A stretch of DNA of 64,000 bases from a bacterium 0.1xD8-71 (GTDB lineage Bacteria; Bacillota; Clostridia; Lachnospirales; Lachnospiraceae), in the NCBI GenBank assembly GCA_003612405.1, contig RAYR01000001.1, positions 62,001 through 126,000 on the forward strand, given 5' to 3'. Made by a program: the position numbers and the translations under genes. Within the stretch, counting starts at the first letter, position 1. Each line of letters begins with the position of its first letter. The notes under the pieces were generated by a model that worked only from the letters and a program-made list of their open reading frames with translations, was not told the DNA's origin and ran no database searches. Of this stretch, positions 25,979 through 34,057 are shown piece by piece.

Positions 25979-26692
25979 ATGGGAGAAATGAAAAGACCGG
26001 GAGGAGAACTGGCAAGCAGGCCGCTTCATTTTTTTTGGATTGTGGACTGTTCAGGCTCCATGTACGGAGAAAAGATCGGGACGGTAAACCATGCCATTCA
26101 ATCCACCATACCGGAGATGGTATCCGCGGCGGAGAATAATCCCAATGCACAGTTGATGATCCGTACCCTGAAATTTGCCACAGGTGCTTCCTGGGTGACC
26201 AGTAATCCTGTCAATGTGGAGGATTTTGCCTGGGACGATCTGGAGGCAGGCGGCGTTACAGATCTGGGAAAAGCCTTTGAACTTCTGGCGGCGCAGATCA
26301 CCATCCCTCCCATGTCGGACAGGGCGCTTCCGCCGGTGTTGGTGCTTCTTTCCGACGGACAGCCGACGGACGACTATAAAAAGGCGCTGGCGGAGTTAAA
26401 GAAGCTTCCCTGGGGGAAAAAGGCTGTCAAGATTGCTATTTCCATCGGGCAGGATGCGGACGATGATGTGTTAGAGGAGTTTACAGGGAATAAGGAGCTG
26501 GTATTGCAGGCCAATAATGCGGCGGCCCTTACCAAAATGATAAAATGGGCTTCTACGGCGGCATCCCTGGTGTCTGCACCGGCAAGTATTGCGGCGGATG
26601 CAGTGCGGGAAGATGGGGAAAGTCCGGTGATCGTGGATATGGGAGGCAGGATTCCCGATCTGGATGACATTGAAGAAGGGGATGTCTGGTAG
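25979..26692 (+). CDS. TerY-like VWA-domain protein without its usual metal-binding tail
   Basis: A single von Willebrand factor A domain of 237 residues. The metal-ion-dependent adhesion site is complete: DCSGS (about residues 22-26), the threonine in GGVTDLG (about 91-97) and the aspartate in LLSDGQPTDD (about 121-130). The length and the sequence FFWIVDCSGSM fit TerY. Standard TerY proteins carry a C-terminal metal-binding domain (TerY-C); here the protein stops after the VWA and a short acidic tail, and a TerY-C-like domain is encoded on its own at 27572. AAGGAGG 7 bases before the ATG supports the start. Confidence 0.87.
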   Translation: MGEMKRPGGELASRPLHFFWIVDCSGSMYGEKIGTVNHAIQSTIPEMVSAAENNPNAQLMIRTLKFATGASWVTSNPVNVEDFAWDDLEAGGVTDLGKAFELLAAQITIPPMSDRALPPVLVLLSDGQPTDDYKKALAELKKLPWGKKAVKIAISIGQDADDDVLEEFTGNKELVLQANNAAALTKMIKWASTAASLVSAPASIAADAVREDGESPVIVDMGGRIPDLDDIEEGDVW

Positions 26693-26707
26693 AAAGGATG
26701 TTTGTAT

Positions 26708-27535
26708 ATGATACGAAAAGTATTCGGAGCATCCGTACAGGGCGCATCCCATATACGAAGCGGCAGAGAGTGTCAGGATAGCCTCAAAAAGCTGGAAAAA
26801 GAAGAGGATACAGTGATTCTGGCAGTGGCGGACGGACATGGAAGCGACTCCTCTCCGTACAGTAAGACAGGTTCTTACGCGGCGGTAAATGTCTTTTGTA
26901 AGATATTGGAAGCCTATCTGGATACCTATGCCGGACAGCCGGAAATGCTTTTTACATTGCTGAAACGGGAGGGCGATACCAAGATAGCCCGCAGGATTGA
27001 TGCGGAATGGAAACATAGAATCCTGAGACTCCATACCAGAAGTAAACGGGAAATTCCGCTGGATGCGGCGGGAAATAAGGATAAAGAAGCCATTTACAGG
27101 ATGTATGGCAGTACGCTGTTAGGACTGGTTCTTACCAGGGAGTTTCTGTTTGCCTTTCAGCTTGGCGACGGAGATATCGTCAAAGTGTCGGATGGGGGAG
27201 TATACAGTATCATTGAGGCGGATAAGCTTCTGGGAACGGAAACCCATTCCCTGTGCAAGATGGAATCCTGGAAAAAGGCGATTACCTTTATCGGCAAACG
27301 GGAAGAAAAAGAACAGCAGCCTGTCCTGTATATGCTTTCCTCAGACGGATTCTCAAACAGCTATAAGAATGATGCGGAATTTCAGAAAACATGTATAGAG
27401 TATTATAATCTGTTGAAAGAACATGGCGTAAAGGCAGTGTCAGATCATCTTGGGACATGGCTTCAGGAGACCAGTGAACTGGGAAGCGGGGATGATATCA
27501 CGGTTCTTTTCGCTTATGATATGCCGCAGGATTAA
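26708..27535 (+). CDS. PP2C-family protein phosphatase (TerY-P triad)
   Basis: Mn/Mg-dependent Ser/Thr phosphatase (275 residues) expected to reverse the action of the adjacent kinase. Conserved metal-site motifs: ECQDS (about residue 21-25), ADGHGS (about 42-47), QLGDGDIV (about 154-161), LSSDGFSNS (about 207-215) and GDDITVLF (about 261-268). The reading frame also opens at a TTG two codons earlier, but the ATG at 26708 is 10 bases from AAAGG. It follows the VWA gene by 15 bases. Confidence 0.9.
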   Translation: MIRKVFGASVQGASHIRSGRECQDSLKKLEKEEDTVILAVADGHGSDSSPYSKTGSYAAVNVFCKILEAYLDTYAGQPEMLFTLLKREGDTKIARRIDAEWKHRILRLHTRSKREIPLDAAGNKDKEAIYRMYGSTLLGLVLTREFLFAFQLGDGDIVKVSDGGVYSIIEADKLLGTETHSLCKMESWKKAITFIGKREEKEQQPVLYMLSSDGFSNSYKNDAEFQKTCIEYYNLLKEHGVKAVSDHLGTWLQETSELGSGDDITVLFAYDMPQD

Positions 27536-27571
27536 CAGCAGTATGCCGGGAAAGGAGCAGGTGGTATAGAG

Positions 27572-27919
27572 ATGGAAGCACGCATTGCGTTGTGTAAATG
27601 TAGGGAAGGAAGAAATATCTACGGCGTCCGTTTCGAGAAACTGGAAGACGGATGGAAGTATACTTGGGCTTTTCCGGTAAAAGAAGCTGCTGCCAGAAGA
27701 GAGCAGTATGATAAGACAAAGATTGTGGGACAGATTGTTCCTGACAGCAGCTATCCTGGGTGTCCTTATTGCAGGACAAAGGATTTTGTCATCTGTAACT
27801 GTGGTAAATTGAACTGTCATAACGGGGGTGATTCTCATTTTACCTGTAACTGGTGCGGTTTATCCGGAACCCTTGGCAGTTATGACGGGTCAGGTTTTGG
27901 GTCAGGCGGCGATTTATAG
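27572..27919 (+). CDS. Stand-alone TerY-C-like metal-binding protein
   Basis: A 115-residue cytoplasmic protein whose second half is packed with potential metal ligands: CPYC (about residues 64-67), CNCG (about 76-79), C-x-x-C/H positions in NCHNGGDSH, CNWCG, and a Gly/Ser-rich end. Two further cysteines (CKC) are at the N-terminus. This pattern matches the TerY-C domain that is normally fused to the C-terminus of TerY VWA proteins. Here it is a separate gene behind the PP2C phosphatase. Assignment is by motif only. Confidence 0.7.
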   Translation: MEARIALCKCREGRNIYGVRFEKLEDGWKYTWAFPVKEAAARREQYDKTKIVGQIVPDSSYPGCPYCRTKDFVICNCGKLNCHNGGDSHFTCNWCGLSGTLGSYDGSGFGSGGDL

Positions 27920-27958
27920 ATTGGATAGAAACAGATAAGATGCAGGGAGGAAAATAAT

Positions 27959-28984
27959 ATGCAGACAGTGAAACTTGGAAAGACTGGAATCGTGACAAAC
28001 AAAAATGCTTTCGGGGCATTGCCGATTCAGAGAATATCGGATGAAGCGGCAGTGGCGCTTCTTCGGAAAGCCTATGAGAATGGGATGACGTTTTTTGATA
28101 CGGCGCGGATGTATACGGACAGTGAGCATAAAGTAGGGCTTGCCTTTGAGGGGATGCGGGAGAAAATCTTTATTGCCACCAAGACAGGAGCACAGGATGC
28201 GGCAGGATTCTGGCAGGATTTAGAGACCAGTCTGGAGAACTTAAAGACAGATTATATTGACCTTTATCAGTTCCATAATCCGGCATTTTGCCCGAAGCCG
28301 GGTGATGAAAGCGGACTGTATGATGCGGCATTGCAGGCCAAAGAGCAGGGGAAGATCCGTCATATTGGTATCACGAACCATCGTCTGGCAGTGGCCCATG
28401 AGGCGATCGACAGCGGGCTTTATGAGACGCTGCAGTTCCCCTTCTGTTATCTGGCTACCGAGAAGGATGTGGAACTGGTGGAGAAGTGTCAGGCGGCGGA
28501 TATGGGATTTATTGCCATGAAAGCCTTGTCAGGCGGGCTGATCACCAATTCTGCGGCGGCCTATGCGTATCTGGCACAGTATGACAATGTACTGCCAATC
28601 TGGGGCGTACAAAGAGAGAAGGAACTGGATGAGTTCTTATCTTATATCGACAATCCGCCGGTGATGACGGCGGAACTGGAAGCGCTGATCAAGAAGGACA
28701 GGGAGGAGCTTCTGGGTGAGTTCTGCAGAGGCTGCGGTTATTGTATGCCATGTCCGGTGGGCATAGAGATCAATACCTGCGCGAGAATGTCACTGCTGCT
28801 TCGCCGTTCGCCTTCCGCAGGGCATTTAAGTCCGGCCGGTCAGGAAATGATGATGAAGATTGAGAAGTGTCTGCACTGTAACCAGTGTAAGGGCAGATGC
28901 CCTTATGGACTGGATACCCCGACTCTTTTGGAGAAGAACCTGGAAGATTACAGGAATGTGCTGGCAGGTAAGGTGAAGGTATAA
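27959..28984 (+). CDS. Aldo/keto reductase with C-terminal ferredoxin-like cysteines
   Basis: A 341-residue oxidoreductase. The AKR barrel shows the tetrad residues in FFDTARMY (Asp and Tyr, about residues 43-50), ATKTG (Lys, about 74-78) and QFHNP (His, about 104-108). After the barrel, residues 260-320 hold CRGCGYCMPCPVG and CLHCNQCKGRCPYG, the 4Fe-4S-type motifs of the clostridial AKR plus Fer4_17 architecture. The N-terminal barrel seems shorter than in classic AKRs. It may transfer electrons between an aldehyde or ketone and ferredoxin-like centres; the substrate is unknown. GGGAGG precedes the ATG. Confidence 0.87.
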   Translation: MQTVKLGKTGIVTNKNAFGALPIQRISDEAAVALLRKAYENGMTFFDTARMYTDSEHKVGLAFEGMREKIFIATKTGAQDAAGFWQDLETSLENLKTDYIDLYQFHNPAFCPKPGDESGLYDAALQAKEQGKIRHIGITNHRLAVAHEAIDSGLYETLQFPFCYLATEKDVELVEKCQAADMGFIAMKALSGGLITNSAAAYAYLAQYDNVLPIWGVQREKELDEFLSYIDNPPVMTAELEALIKKDREELLGEFCRGCGYCMPCPVGIEINTCARMSLLLRRSPSAGHLSPAGQEMMMKIEKCLHCNQCKGRCPYGLDTPTLLEKNLEDYRNVLAGKVKV

Positions 28985-28988
28985 GAGA

Positions 28989-29621
28989 ATGATGGGTTCT
29001 CACCATGGAAAAGGGAACAGGAAGCGAATCTTGAGGACAGTGCTGCTTGCGTTGACCATTCTGTTTACAGCAGTGGTGGTGGGCAGTCTGTCCTTTTCTC
29101 TACTGCAAAAGGCTCTGCACCTGGACTTTTCACAGGATTACCGTCAGGTAGAAGGGAACGATAAAATCCTGTTTCGGGAAAACGGGAGTCATAAGATGTA
29201 TACCAGGTCGTTCTGGGGGCTGCGTCCGACAGGGCAGAAAGAAGAACAAAGAGACGGTCCGGCAGATGTGGAGACGGCGGAAGCGGAAGAAGCAGAAATT
29301 GCATGGCTGGATGCGGATGTGTACGATATTTCAAAAGCCAGGGATCATGTGGTCTGGTATGATGCGCAGAGAAATAGGATACTTTCAGGCCATATAAAGA
29401 GAGATTCAATCGCTTCTTTTGACACACAATATACGGTGGAACAGATTGTACTATCGCCGGACGAAAGATATATTTTGTTTTGTGAAACAGAATATGGTGT
29501 GAATGGCGGTTATTCCACAGATGAGGAATATTGTTATTATCGGGTGATAGATACCAGGGAAGGAGTGCAGTATACGATTTATTCCGGGTATCGGCAGTGG
29601 TTTGATGTGTATTGGGAGTAG
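28989..29621 (+). CDS. Membrane-anchored protein of unknown function
   Basis: A 210-residue protein with a basic N-terminus, one hydrophobic segment (about residues 17-36) and a soluble remainder outside the membrane. A charged linker with Glu-rich sequence (about 77-100) separates two beta-rich parts; the phrase IVLSPDERYILFCETE resembles a single beta-propeller blade (TolB/WD40-like), but one blade is too little to name a fold. The gene starts 4 bases after the aldo/keto reductase stop. I do not recognise a family. Confidence 0.7.
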   Translation: MMGSHHGKGNRKRILRTVLLALTILFTAVVVGSLSFSLLQKALHLDFSQDYRQVEGNDKILFRENGSHKMYTRSFWGLRPTGQKEEQRDGPADVETAEAEEAEIAWLDADVYDISKARDHVVWYDAQRNRILSGHIKRDSIASFDTQYTVEQIVLSPDERYILFCETEYGVNGGYSTDEEYCYYRVIDTREGVQYTIYSGYRQWFDVYWE

Positions 29622-29641
29622 CGAAAAGGAGGGCAGAGTAA

Positions 29642-29971
29642 ATGAAGAAGAAAACAGGGTATCTTGCAGGAGCAGTGGCTGTGGTTCTGGTCATTGCGGT
29701 TGTCATTCTGGTGATGCATGGACGGAGTGCCGGGGACTTTCCGCAGACAATGTATGTGGCTGAAAATATATGCAAAATCAGGGCCGGTGCCGGGCAGGAG
29801 TATGAGGTAGTGGGCCTGCTGGCAAAAGGAGAAAGTGTTGTGGCATTGGAGATGAAAGAGGCAAAGGACGGACAGACCTGGTATAAACTCGATACAGCTT
29901 CCCTGGCAGAAGAGCTGGATTTGGCAGGGAAAGAATGTTATATCCGTTCAGATCTGCTGGTGCTCAATTAA
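29642..29971 (+). CDS. Small membrane-anchored SH3b-domain protein
   Basis: A 109-residue protein with an N-terminal membrane helix (about residues 6-26) and one bacterial SH3 domain: ICKIRAGAGQEYEVVGLLAKGESVVAL is its core (about 43-68). Such domains commonly bind cell wall. GGAGGG precedes the ATG. It follows the preceding membrane gene by 20 bases and faces the convergent apbE gene. Confidence 0.8.
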   Translation: MKKKTGYLAGAVAVVLVIAVVILVMHGRSAGDFPQTMYVAENICKIRAGAGQEYEVVGLLAKGESVVALEMKEAKDGQTWYKLDTASLAEELDLAGKECYIRSDLLVLN

Positions 29972-30012
29972 TCTGGTTTAGGACTGAAGGCAGTGCCTGT
30001 CATGGATAGCGG

Positions 30013-31068
30013 TTACTTTAGTATAAAGCCCTCAGAAGCATATTGTGTTCCGTCTTTTGTGATCAGCAGATATTCGATATCCGGAAACGTATCAAGAAAA
30101 CGGCGCCCTTTTTCAAGTCCGAGACACAGACAGGAAGTGGAAAGGGCGTCTGCCTGTGTGGAAGAGGCGCAGAGAATGGTCACACTGGCCAGTTCGTTGT
30201 CAACGGGATATCCGCTAGCGGTGTCCAGTACATGATGATAGAATACATCATTTTCATAGAAGCAACGTTCATAAATACCAGAGGTTACTACGGAAACATT
30301 CTGGATTTCCACAGTGCCCAGGGAAGTACCTTCCGAGGCAAAGGGTTCCTGGATACCGATCCGGAACGGACTGCCGTCCGGTTTGGCGCCGATGACGATT
30401 ACATTGCCGCCCAGACTGATACAGGCGCTGTGGACATTCTGGGAGAGCAGATATTCTTTCATTTGATCTGCTATGTACCCCTTGGCGATAAAACCTAAAT
30501 CAATGGCAGCTTCCGGGTCATTCAGACGCACGGCGCCATATTCTGCGGCAGAGGTCCGGGAAATGGCTTGACCAGAAAGGTCAATATTTTGATAGGAAAC
30601 ATGGGAAAGAGCCTTCGTGAGGACTGTTGTATCCGGCACACGGGGTTCGTCATTGGAGCCGAAATGCCATAGCTCACTTACCGGGCGGATTGTGGGATCC
30701 ACGGCGCCCTCAGTCATGACAGAATAATCCAGGGCCGTTTCCAGAAGAGAGGCGGTCTCTTTTGAGACAGTCACCGTTTCACCTTCGCTGTGGTTGATGT
30801 TCCATATATCGGAATTCTCCAAGGAAGCGCTGAAAAGCTGTTCATAAGAGTCAGCCAGCGCGAAACAGCCGTCCAGAACAGATTCGTCTTCTGTGTCATA
30901 CAGGGTAATCTGAATGACGGTATCAAAGTAAAAGCCGGTTCGGGAGATGGGCTGTGTGTTGCGGCTGCATCCGGTGAGGCCCAAAAGGATTGCGATAAGG
31001 ATTGTCAAAAGGTCAGCTGGATGTGCAATCTTATGTTTTATTGGAAGAGATAATCTGCGGGAGGACAT
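30013..31068 (-). CDS. apbE: FAD:protein FMN transferase ApbE, lipoprotein
   Basis: Transfers FMN from FAD to a Ser/Thr of target proteins on the outer face of the membrane, such as RnfD and RnfG. The N-terminus has a signal with lipobox LTGC (about residues 32-35). Family motifs: TGFYFDTVIQITLYD (about 44-58), EGAVDPTIRPVSELW (about 119-133), DLGFIAKGYIAD (about 180-191), and HHVLDTASGYPVDN (about 277-290) with the metal-binding Asp. AAGGAG lies 8 bases before the ATG. The rnf operon ends 7.6 kb away, and its subunits are the obvious substrates. Confidence 0.93.
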   Translation of the reverse strand: MSSRRLSLPIKHKIAHPADLLTILIAILLGLTGCSRNTQPISRTGFYFDTVIQITLYDTEDESVLDGCFALADSYEQLFSASLENSDIWNINHSEGETVTVSKETASLLETALDYSVMTEGAVDPTIRPVSELWHFGSNDEPRVPDTTVLTKALSHVSYQNIDLSGQAISRTSAAEYGAVRLNDPEAAIDLGFIAKGYIADQMKEYLLSQNVHSACISLGGNVIVIGAKPDGSPFRIGIQEPFASEGTSLGTVEIQNVSVVTSGIYERCFYENDVFYHHVLDTASGYPVDNELASVTILCASSTQADALSTSCLCLGLEKGRRFLDTFPDIEYLLITKDGTQYASEGFILK

Positions 31069-31160
31069 CCGTAATCTCCTTATCTGAGTCTATGCTGCTT
31101 ATCCGTAGGAATGAGGCGGTATATCTGCCCTGAGGTTTCTGGTTTCCAATTTATGATAAG

Positions 31161-31189
31161 TTGCCAATTTCTATATAACATGATACCAT
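31161..31189 (+). promoter_or_regulatory. Promoter upstream of the GH25 gene
   Basis: TTGCCA (31161-31166), 17 bases, TACCAT (31184-31189) with TGA just before the -10. A second candidate, TTGACC-17-TATTTT, lies at 31200-31228. The 189-base divergent gap also holds a minus-strand extended -10 (TGGTATCAT, 31180-31188), possibly for apbE. Confidence 0.5.
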
Positions 31190-31257
31190 AACTATAGCAT
31201 TGACCATTCTATATGGCAAATATATTTTGGCACAAAGGGGAATTATGGAGGATAAGT

Positions 31258-32436
31258 ATGAGATTACCAGGAGAAGAAGAGTCCGGAGGCATGGGGCCCT
31301 CTGTGATATATATGGTTATCGGCGTGTCAGCCTTTGTTCTGATTATACTGTTTGCAGTGTTTCAGAACAACAATCATAAAAGCAGCGGCAGTGCATACTT
31401 AAAGGAAGTACAGCAACAGCAGGAAGAAGAGGCGGCCTTGGAACTGGTGGAGGAACAGCAGCAGGAGGAAGCAGCCCCCAAGCTGCGTGCGGAGGATCTG
31501 GATTTCTGGGATATGTATCCGGTAGACGGACAGGAAGCAGGGACAGCAGGAGAAGCAGATAACAGCCAGACAGAAAAGACAGGCGGTAAATCTTCCTATA
31601 CAGAGAAAGCGCAGCAGGTACAGGAAGAACAGCGGCAGAAAGAGGAAGAGGTCAGAAACGATCCGTCCACAGATGGGAAGCACACCCTGATCAGGAATCG
31701 GAACGGGGAGGAAGAGTGGGTGTTGATCAGTCCCTATCTGACCAAGAATACCATTGATTTTACTAAGATAGAGGATAAGGCCGGACTCAAGCGTTATATG
31801 GAGAATGGCAGGACAACTTCTTATGTGGGGGTGGATATCTCCAAACATACCGGTAAGATCAATTTTACCGGTATCCGGGCGGCAGGCGTAGATTATGTCA
31901 TGATCCGTCTGGGGAGCAGAGGATACAGTACCGGTCAGATCTCGCTGGATGAGAACTTTAAGGAAAACATAGAAGGCGCTATTGAGGCAGAACTGGATAT
32001 CGGCATCTATTTCTATTCCCAGGCTGTCTCTCCGGAAGAAGCTATCCAGGAAGCCAATTTTGTGATACAGAATCTGGAACCCTACAGGGCTCATGTGAAG
32101 TATCCCATCGCTTTTGACATGGAGTTTGTATCCAATGATAAATCACGGATTGAGGGGCTTAGCCGTGAGGATAAGACGACAGTGACAGCCACGTTTGCGG
32201 AAGGGATTAAGGCGGCAGGATATGTGCCCATGATCTATGGAGATAAGGAGTGGCTGATCAAGGAGGTTGATCTGACAAAACTGCAAAATTATGATGTGTG
32301 GCTCTCCCAGGAAACGGATATTCCGGATTATCCTTATCTGTATACTATGTGGCAGTATGATACAAATAGTGTGCTGAATGGAATTGACGGCGGGGCGGAT
32401 CTCAATATCTGCTTCGTGAATTATTCGGACCGGTAG
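31258..32436 (+). CDS. GH25 muramidase (lysozyme-like), membrane anchored
   Basis: Cleaves the beta-1,4 bond between N-acetylmuramic acid and N-acetylglucosamine. Residues about 13-37 are a membrane helix; residues 45-145 are a Gln/Glu-rich, probably coiled-coil or disordered spacer; the GH25 domain follows with GVDISKHTG (about 190-198), YFYSQA, and the catalytic pair in FDMEF (about 284-288), ending with MWQYD and DGGADLN. GGAGG 6 bases before the ATG at 31258 decides against the upstream ATG at 31213. The last 16 bases overlap the convergent AP2-domain gene. Confidence 0.92.
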   Translation: MRLPGEEESGGMGPSVIYMVIGVSAFVLIILFAVFQNNNHKSSGSAYLKEVQQQQEEEAALELVEEQQQEEAAPKLRAEDLDFWDMYPVDGQEAGTAGEADNSQTEKTGGKSSYTEKAQQVQEEQRQKEEEVRNDPSTDGKHTLIRNRNGEEEWVLISPYLTKNTIDFTKIEDKAGLKRYMENGRTTSYVGVDISKHTGKINFTGIRAAGVDYVMIRLGSRGYSTGQISLDENFKENIEGAIEAELDIGIYFYSQAVSPEEAIQEANFVIQNLEPYRAHVKYPIAFDMEFVSNDKSRIEGLSREDKTTVTATFAEGIKAAGYVPMIYGDKEWLIKEVDLTKLQNYDVWLSQETDIPDYPYLYTMWQYDTNSVLNGIDGGADLNICFVNYSDR

Positions 32437-33218
32437 TTATACAGGCGGGCAGACACTTTGACGGATGCATATAAGTCGGCGTAGACGGCGGGCGACATCC
32501 CTTCCATGTAGTTGGGGGTGTAAGCTTTGTCGACGCCGGCTTTTTTTAACAGGTCGATGGCTTTGTTGTAAGCGATGGCTGCCTCGGCTTCCGTGGCATA
32601 GGTGCCCACTGTCACATTGCCTTTCACATGGATTTTGACCTGATAACGGGGTTTGCCCTTTTGCGATATGGCGCAGACACCGTTGTAACGGTTGAGGATT
32701 TCGATATTTTCATAGCGCAGATCATGGCGGTTACCGTTGATAAAGCGGTAGTCCCGGTTTTCCACGGCGTAGTTTTTGATGCCGTAACGACTCATGATGT
32801 TAATCTGCATCCCATAGTCCGCCACAAAATAGTGGCCGCCGCGGCGGGAAATTTTGCGGGATGCGTAGTAAAACAGATCATCCATATCAAAGATAAAAAA
32901 GTCAGAGGGAGAGAAATAATAATAGAAGAACCGGGGTCTGATATAAATAGGGGTATTCATATAAATACCATTATCCCGGAAATTGATCAGACTGACCCAT
33001 TTAGAGAAGGAAAGCGGGGATGAGACATCGTAGTCATCCAGGGTGCAGGAAGAGTCTCTTAACAGTTGAAGCCCGCAAAGATAAGTCTCGTGCGCTTCTT
33101 GTTCCTGATCATAGCTGCCGAGACTGATATGCTTATTGCGATAAGTTAATGAAGCTCGAAAATAGGTGGTTCCATCTTTGCGTTTTGCCGTATATACGCC
33201 GGATAACCGCTGTTTCAT
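32421..33218 (-). CDS. Two AP2-like DNA-binding domains around a degenerate HNH region
   Basis: A 265-residue protein. Residues about 6-50 (GVYTAKRKDGTTYFRASLTY, then LGSYDQEQEAHETYL) and about 180-230 (GVCAISQKGKPRYQVKIHV, then VGTYATEAEAAIAYNKA) both look like AP2/ERF domains. Between them HDLRYENIEIL (about 168-178) resembles the end of an HNH homing-endonuclease core, but the catalytic histidine pair is not complete. The middle is very rich in Phe and Tyr. Such proteins usually derive from HNH-AP2 mobile endonucleases; here loss of catalytic residues suggests a domesticated DNA-binding role (inference). AAGGAG precedes the ATG. Confidence 0.72.
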   Translation of the reverse strand: MKQRLSGVYTAKRKDGTTYFRASLTYRNKHISLGSYDQEQEAHETYLCGLQLLRDSSCTLDDYDVSSPLSFSKWVSLINFRDNGIYMNTPIYIRPRFFYYYFSPSDFFIFDMDDLFYYASRKISRRGGHYFVADYGMQINIMSRYGIKNYAVENRDYRFINGNRHDLRYENIEILNRYNGVCAISQKGKPRYQVKIHVKGNVTVGTYATEAEAAIAYNKAIDLLKKAGVDKAYTPNYMEGMSPAVYADLYASVKVSARLYNYRSE

Positions 33219-33349
33219 GAGTCTCTTCTCCTTTTCTATGATTGTACCATTTTTGAGAAAAAAAACAAATTAAGAAATATTTTTCCTTTTTCCTGTATAA
33301 ACTAATATTGGTAAGACAAGAAGTATTTGTAAATTGGAATGGAGGAAAA

Positions 33350-33970
33350 ATGTACAGGAAATATATATCAGGGCTCCTGTTGGCAGGTGCAATGCTTGTG
33401 GCATCGGGCATCTGTGTCAGGGAACTTAAGATTAACCGGATATCGGCCAAGCCTGCTTTCCGCATGGAATACCTGGATGAGTCGATGGCGGAGGATTGTC
33501 ACAGTTATGTGGAGACCATAGCCAGTGTATCCTCGGGCCAGCGGGTCGTCGATTATGAGGTGTTGGAGCAGACCATGCAGTATCAGCTGTCGGACAAGGA
33601 CTATGATGCGCTCCTTCGGATCGTGGAGGCGGAAGCAGGCGGGGAAGATCAGAATGGCAAGCTTTTGGTGGCCAATGTGGTGTTAAACAGAGTCAACAGC
33701 GAAGTGTTTCCCGATACCGTCTGGGATGTAGTCATGCAGAAAGAACAGGGTATTGCCCAGTTTTCCCCCACGGTGGACGGCAGGTTTCAGAATGTCAGCG
33801 TGAGCGATGATACGGTGGCGGCAGTGGAGAGAGCTCTTTACGGGGAGGATATCTCCCAAGGTGCCTTGTATTTTTGTGCCCGCAAGAAGGCAGATTCCGA
33901 CAAACTGAAATGGTTTGACAAAAAACTGACCAAACTGTTCTCTTACGGACATCATGAGTTCTTTTCATAG
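33350..33970 (+). CDS. SleB-like cell wall hydrolase
   Basis: A 206-residue exported protein with an N-terminal membrane/signal segment (about residues 6-24) and a Hydrolase_2 (SleB) domain from about residue 80: LLRIVEAEAGGEDQNGKLL, ANVVLNRV, FSP, and a final WF. SleB enzymes are lytic transglycosylase-like peptidoglycan hydrolases; the catalytic Glu is in VEAEAGGE. Family members act in spore germination but also in vegetative walls. GGAGGA at 33341-33346 fixes the start. Confidence 0.9.
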   Translation: MYRKYISGLLLAGAMLVASGICVRELKINRISAKPAFRMEYLDESMAEDCHSYVETIASVSSGQRVVDYEVLEQTMQYQLSDKDYDALLRIVEAEAGGEDQNGKLLVANVVLNRVNSEVFPDTVWDVVMQKEQGIAQFSPTVDGRFQNVSVSDDTVAAVERALYGEDISQGALYFCARKKADSDKLKWFDKKLTKLFSYGHHEFFS

Positions 33971-33976
33971 GACATG

Positions 33977-34005
33977 TTGAACAGGGGATAAATATGTGAT
34001 ATACT
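33977..34005 (+). promoter_or_regulatory. thrC promoter
   Basis: TTGAAC (33977-33982), 17 bases, TATACT (34000-34005) with an extended TGA. It starts 6 bases after the SleB gene stop, giving a leader of about 45 bases to the chosen thrC start. Confidence 0.7.
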
Positions 34006-34057
34006 GTTCGCGTTGGCAATGAGAAAATACGACAGACAGAAAGGCATGGTCATAAGA

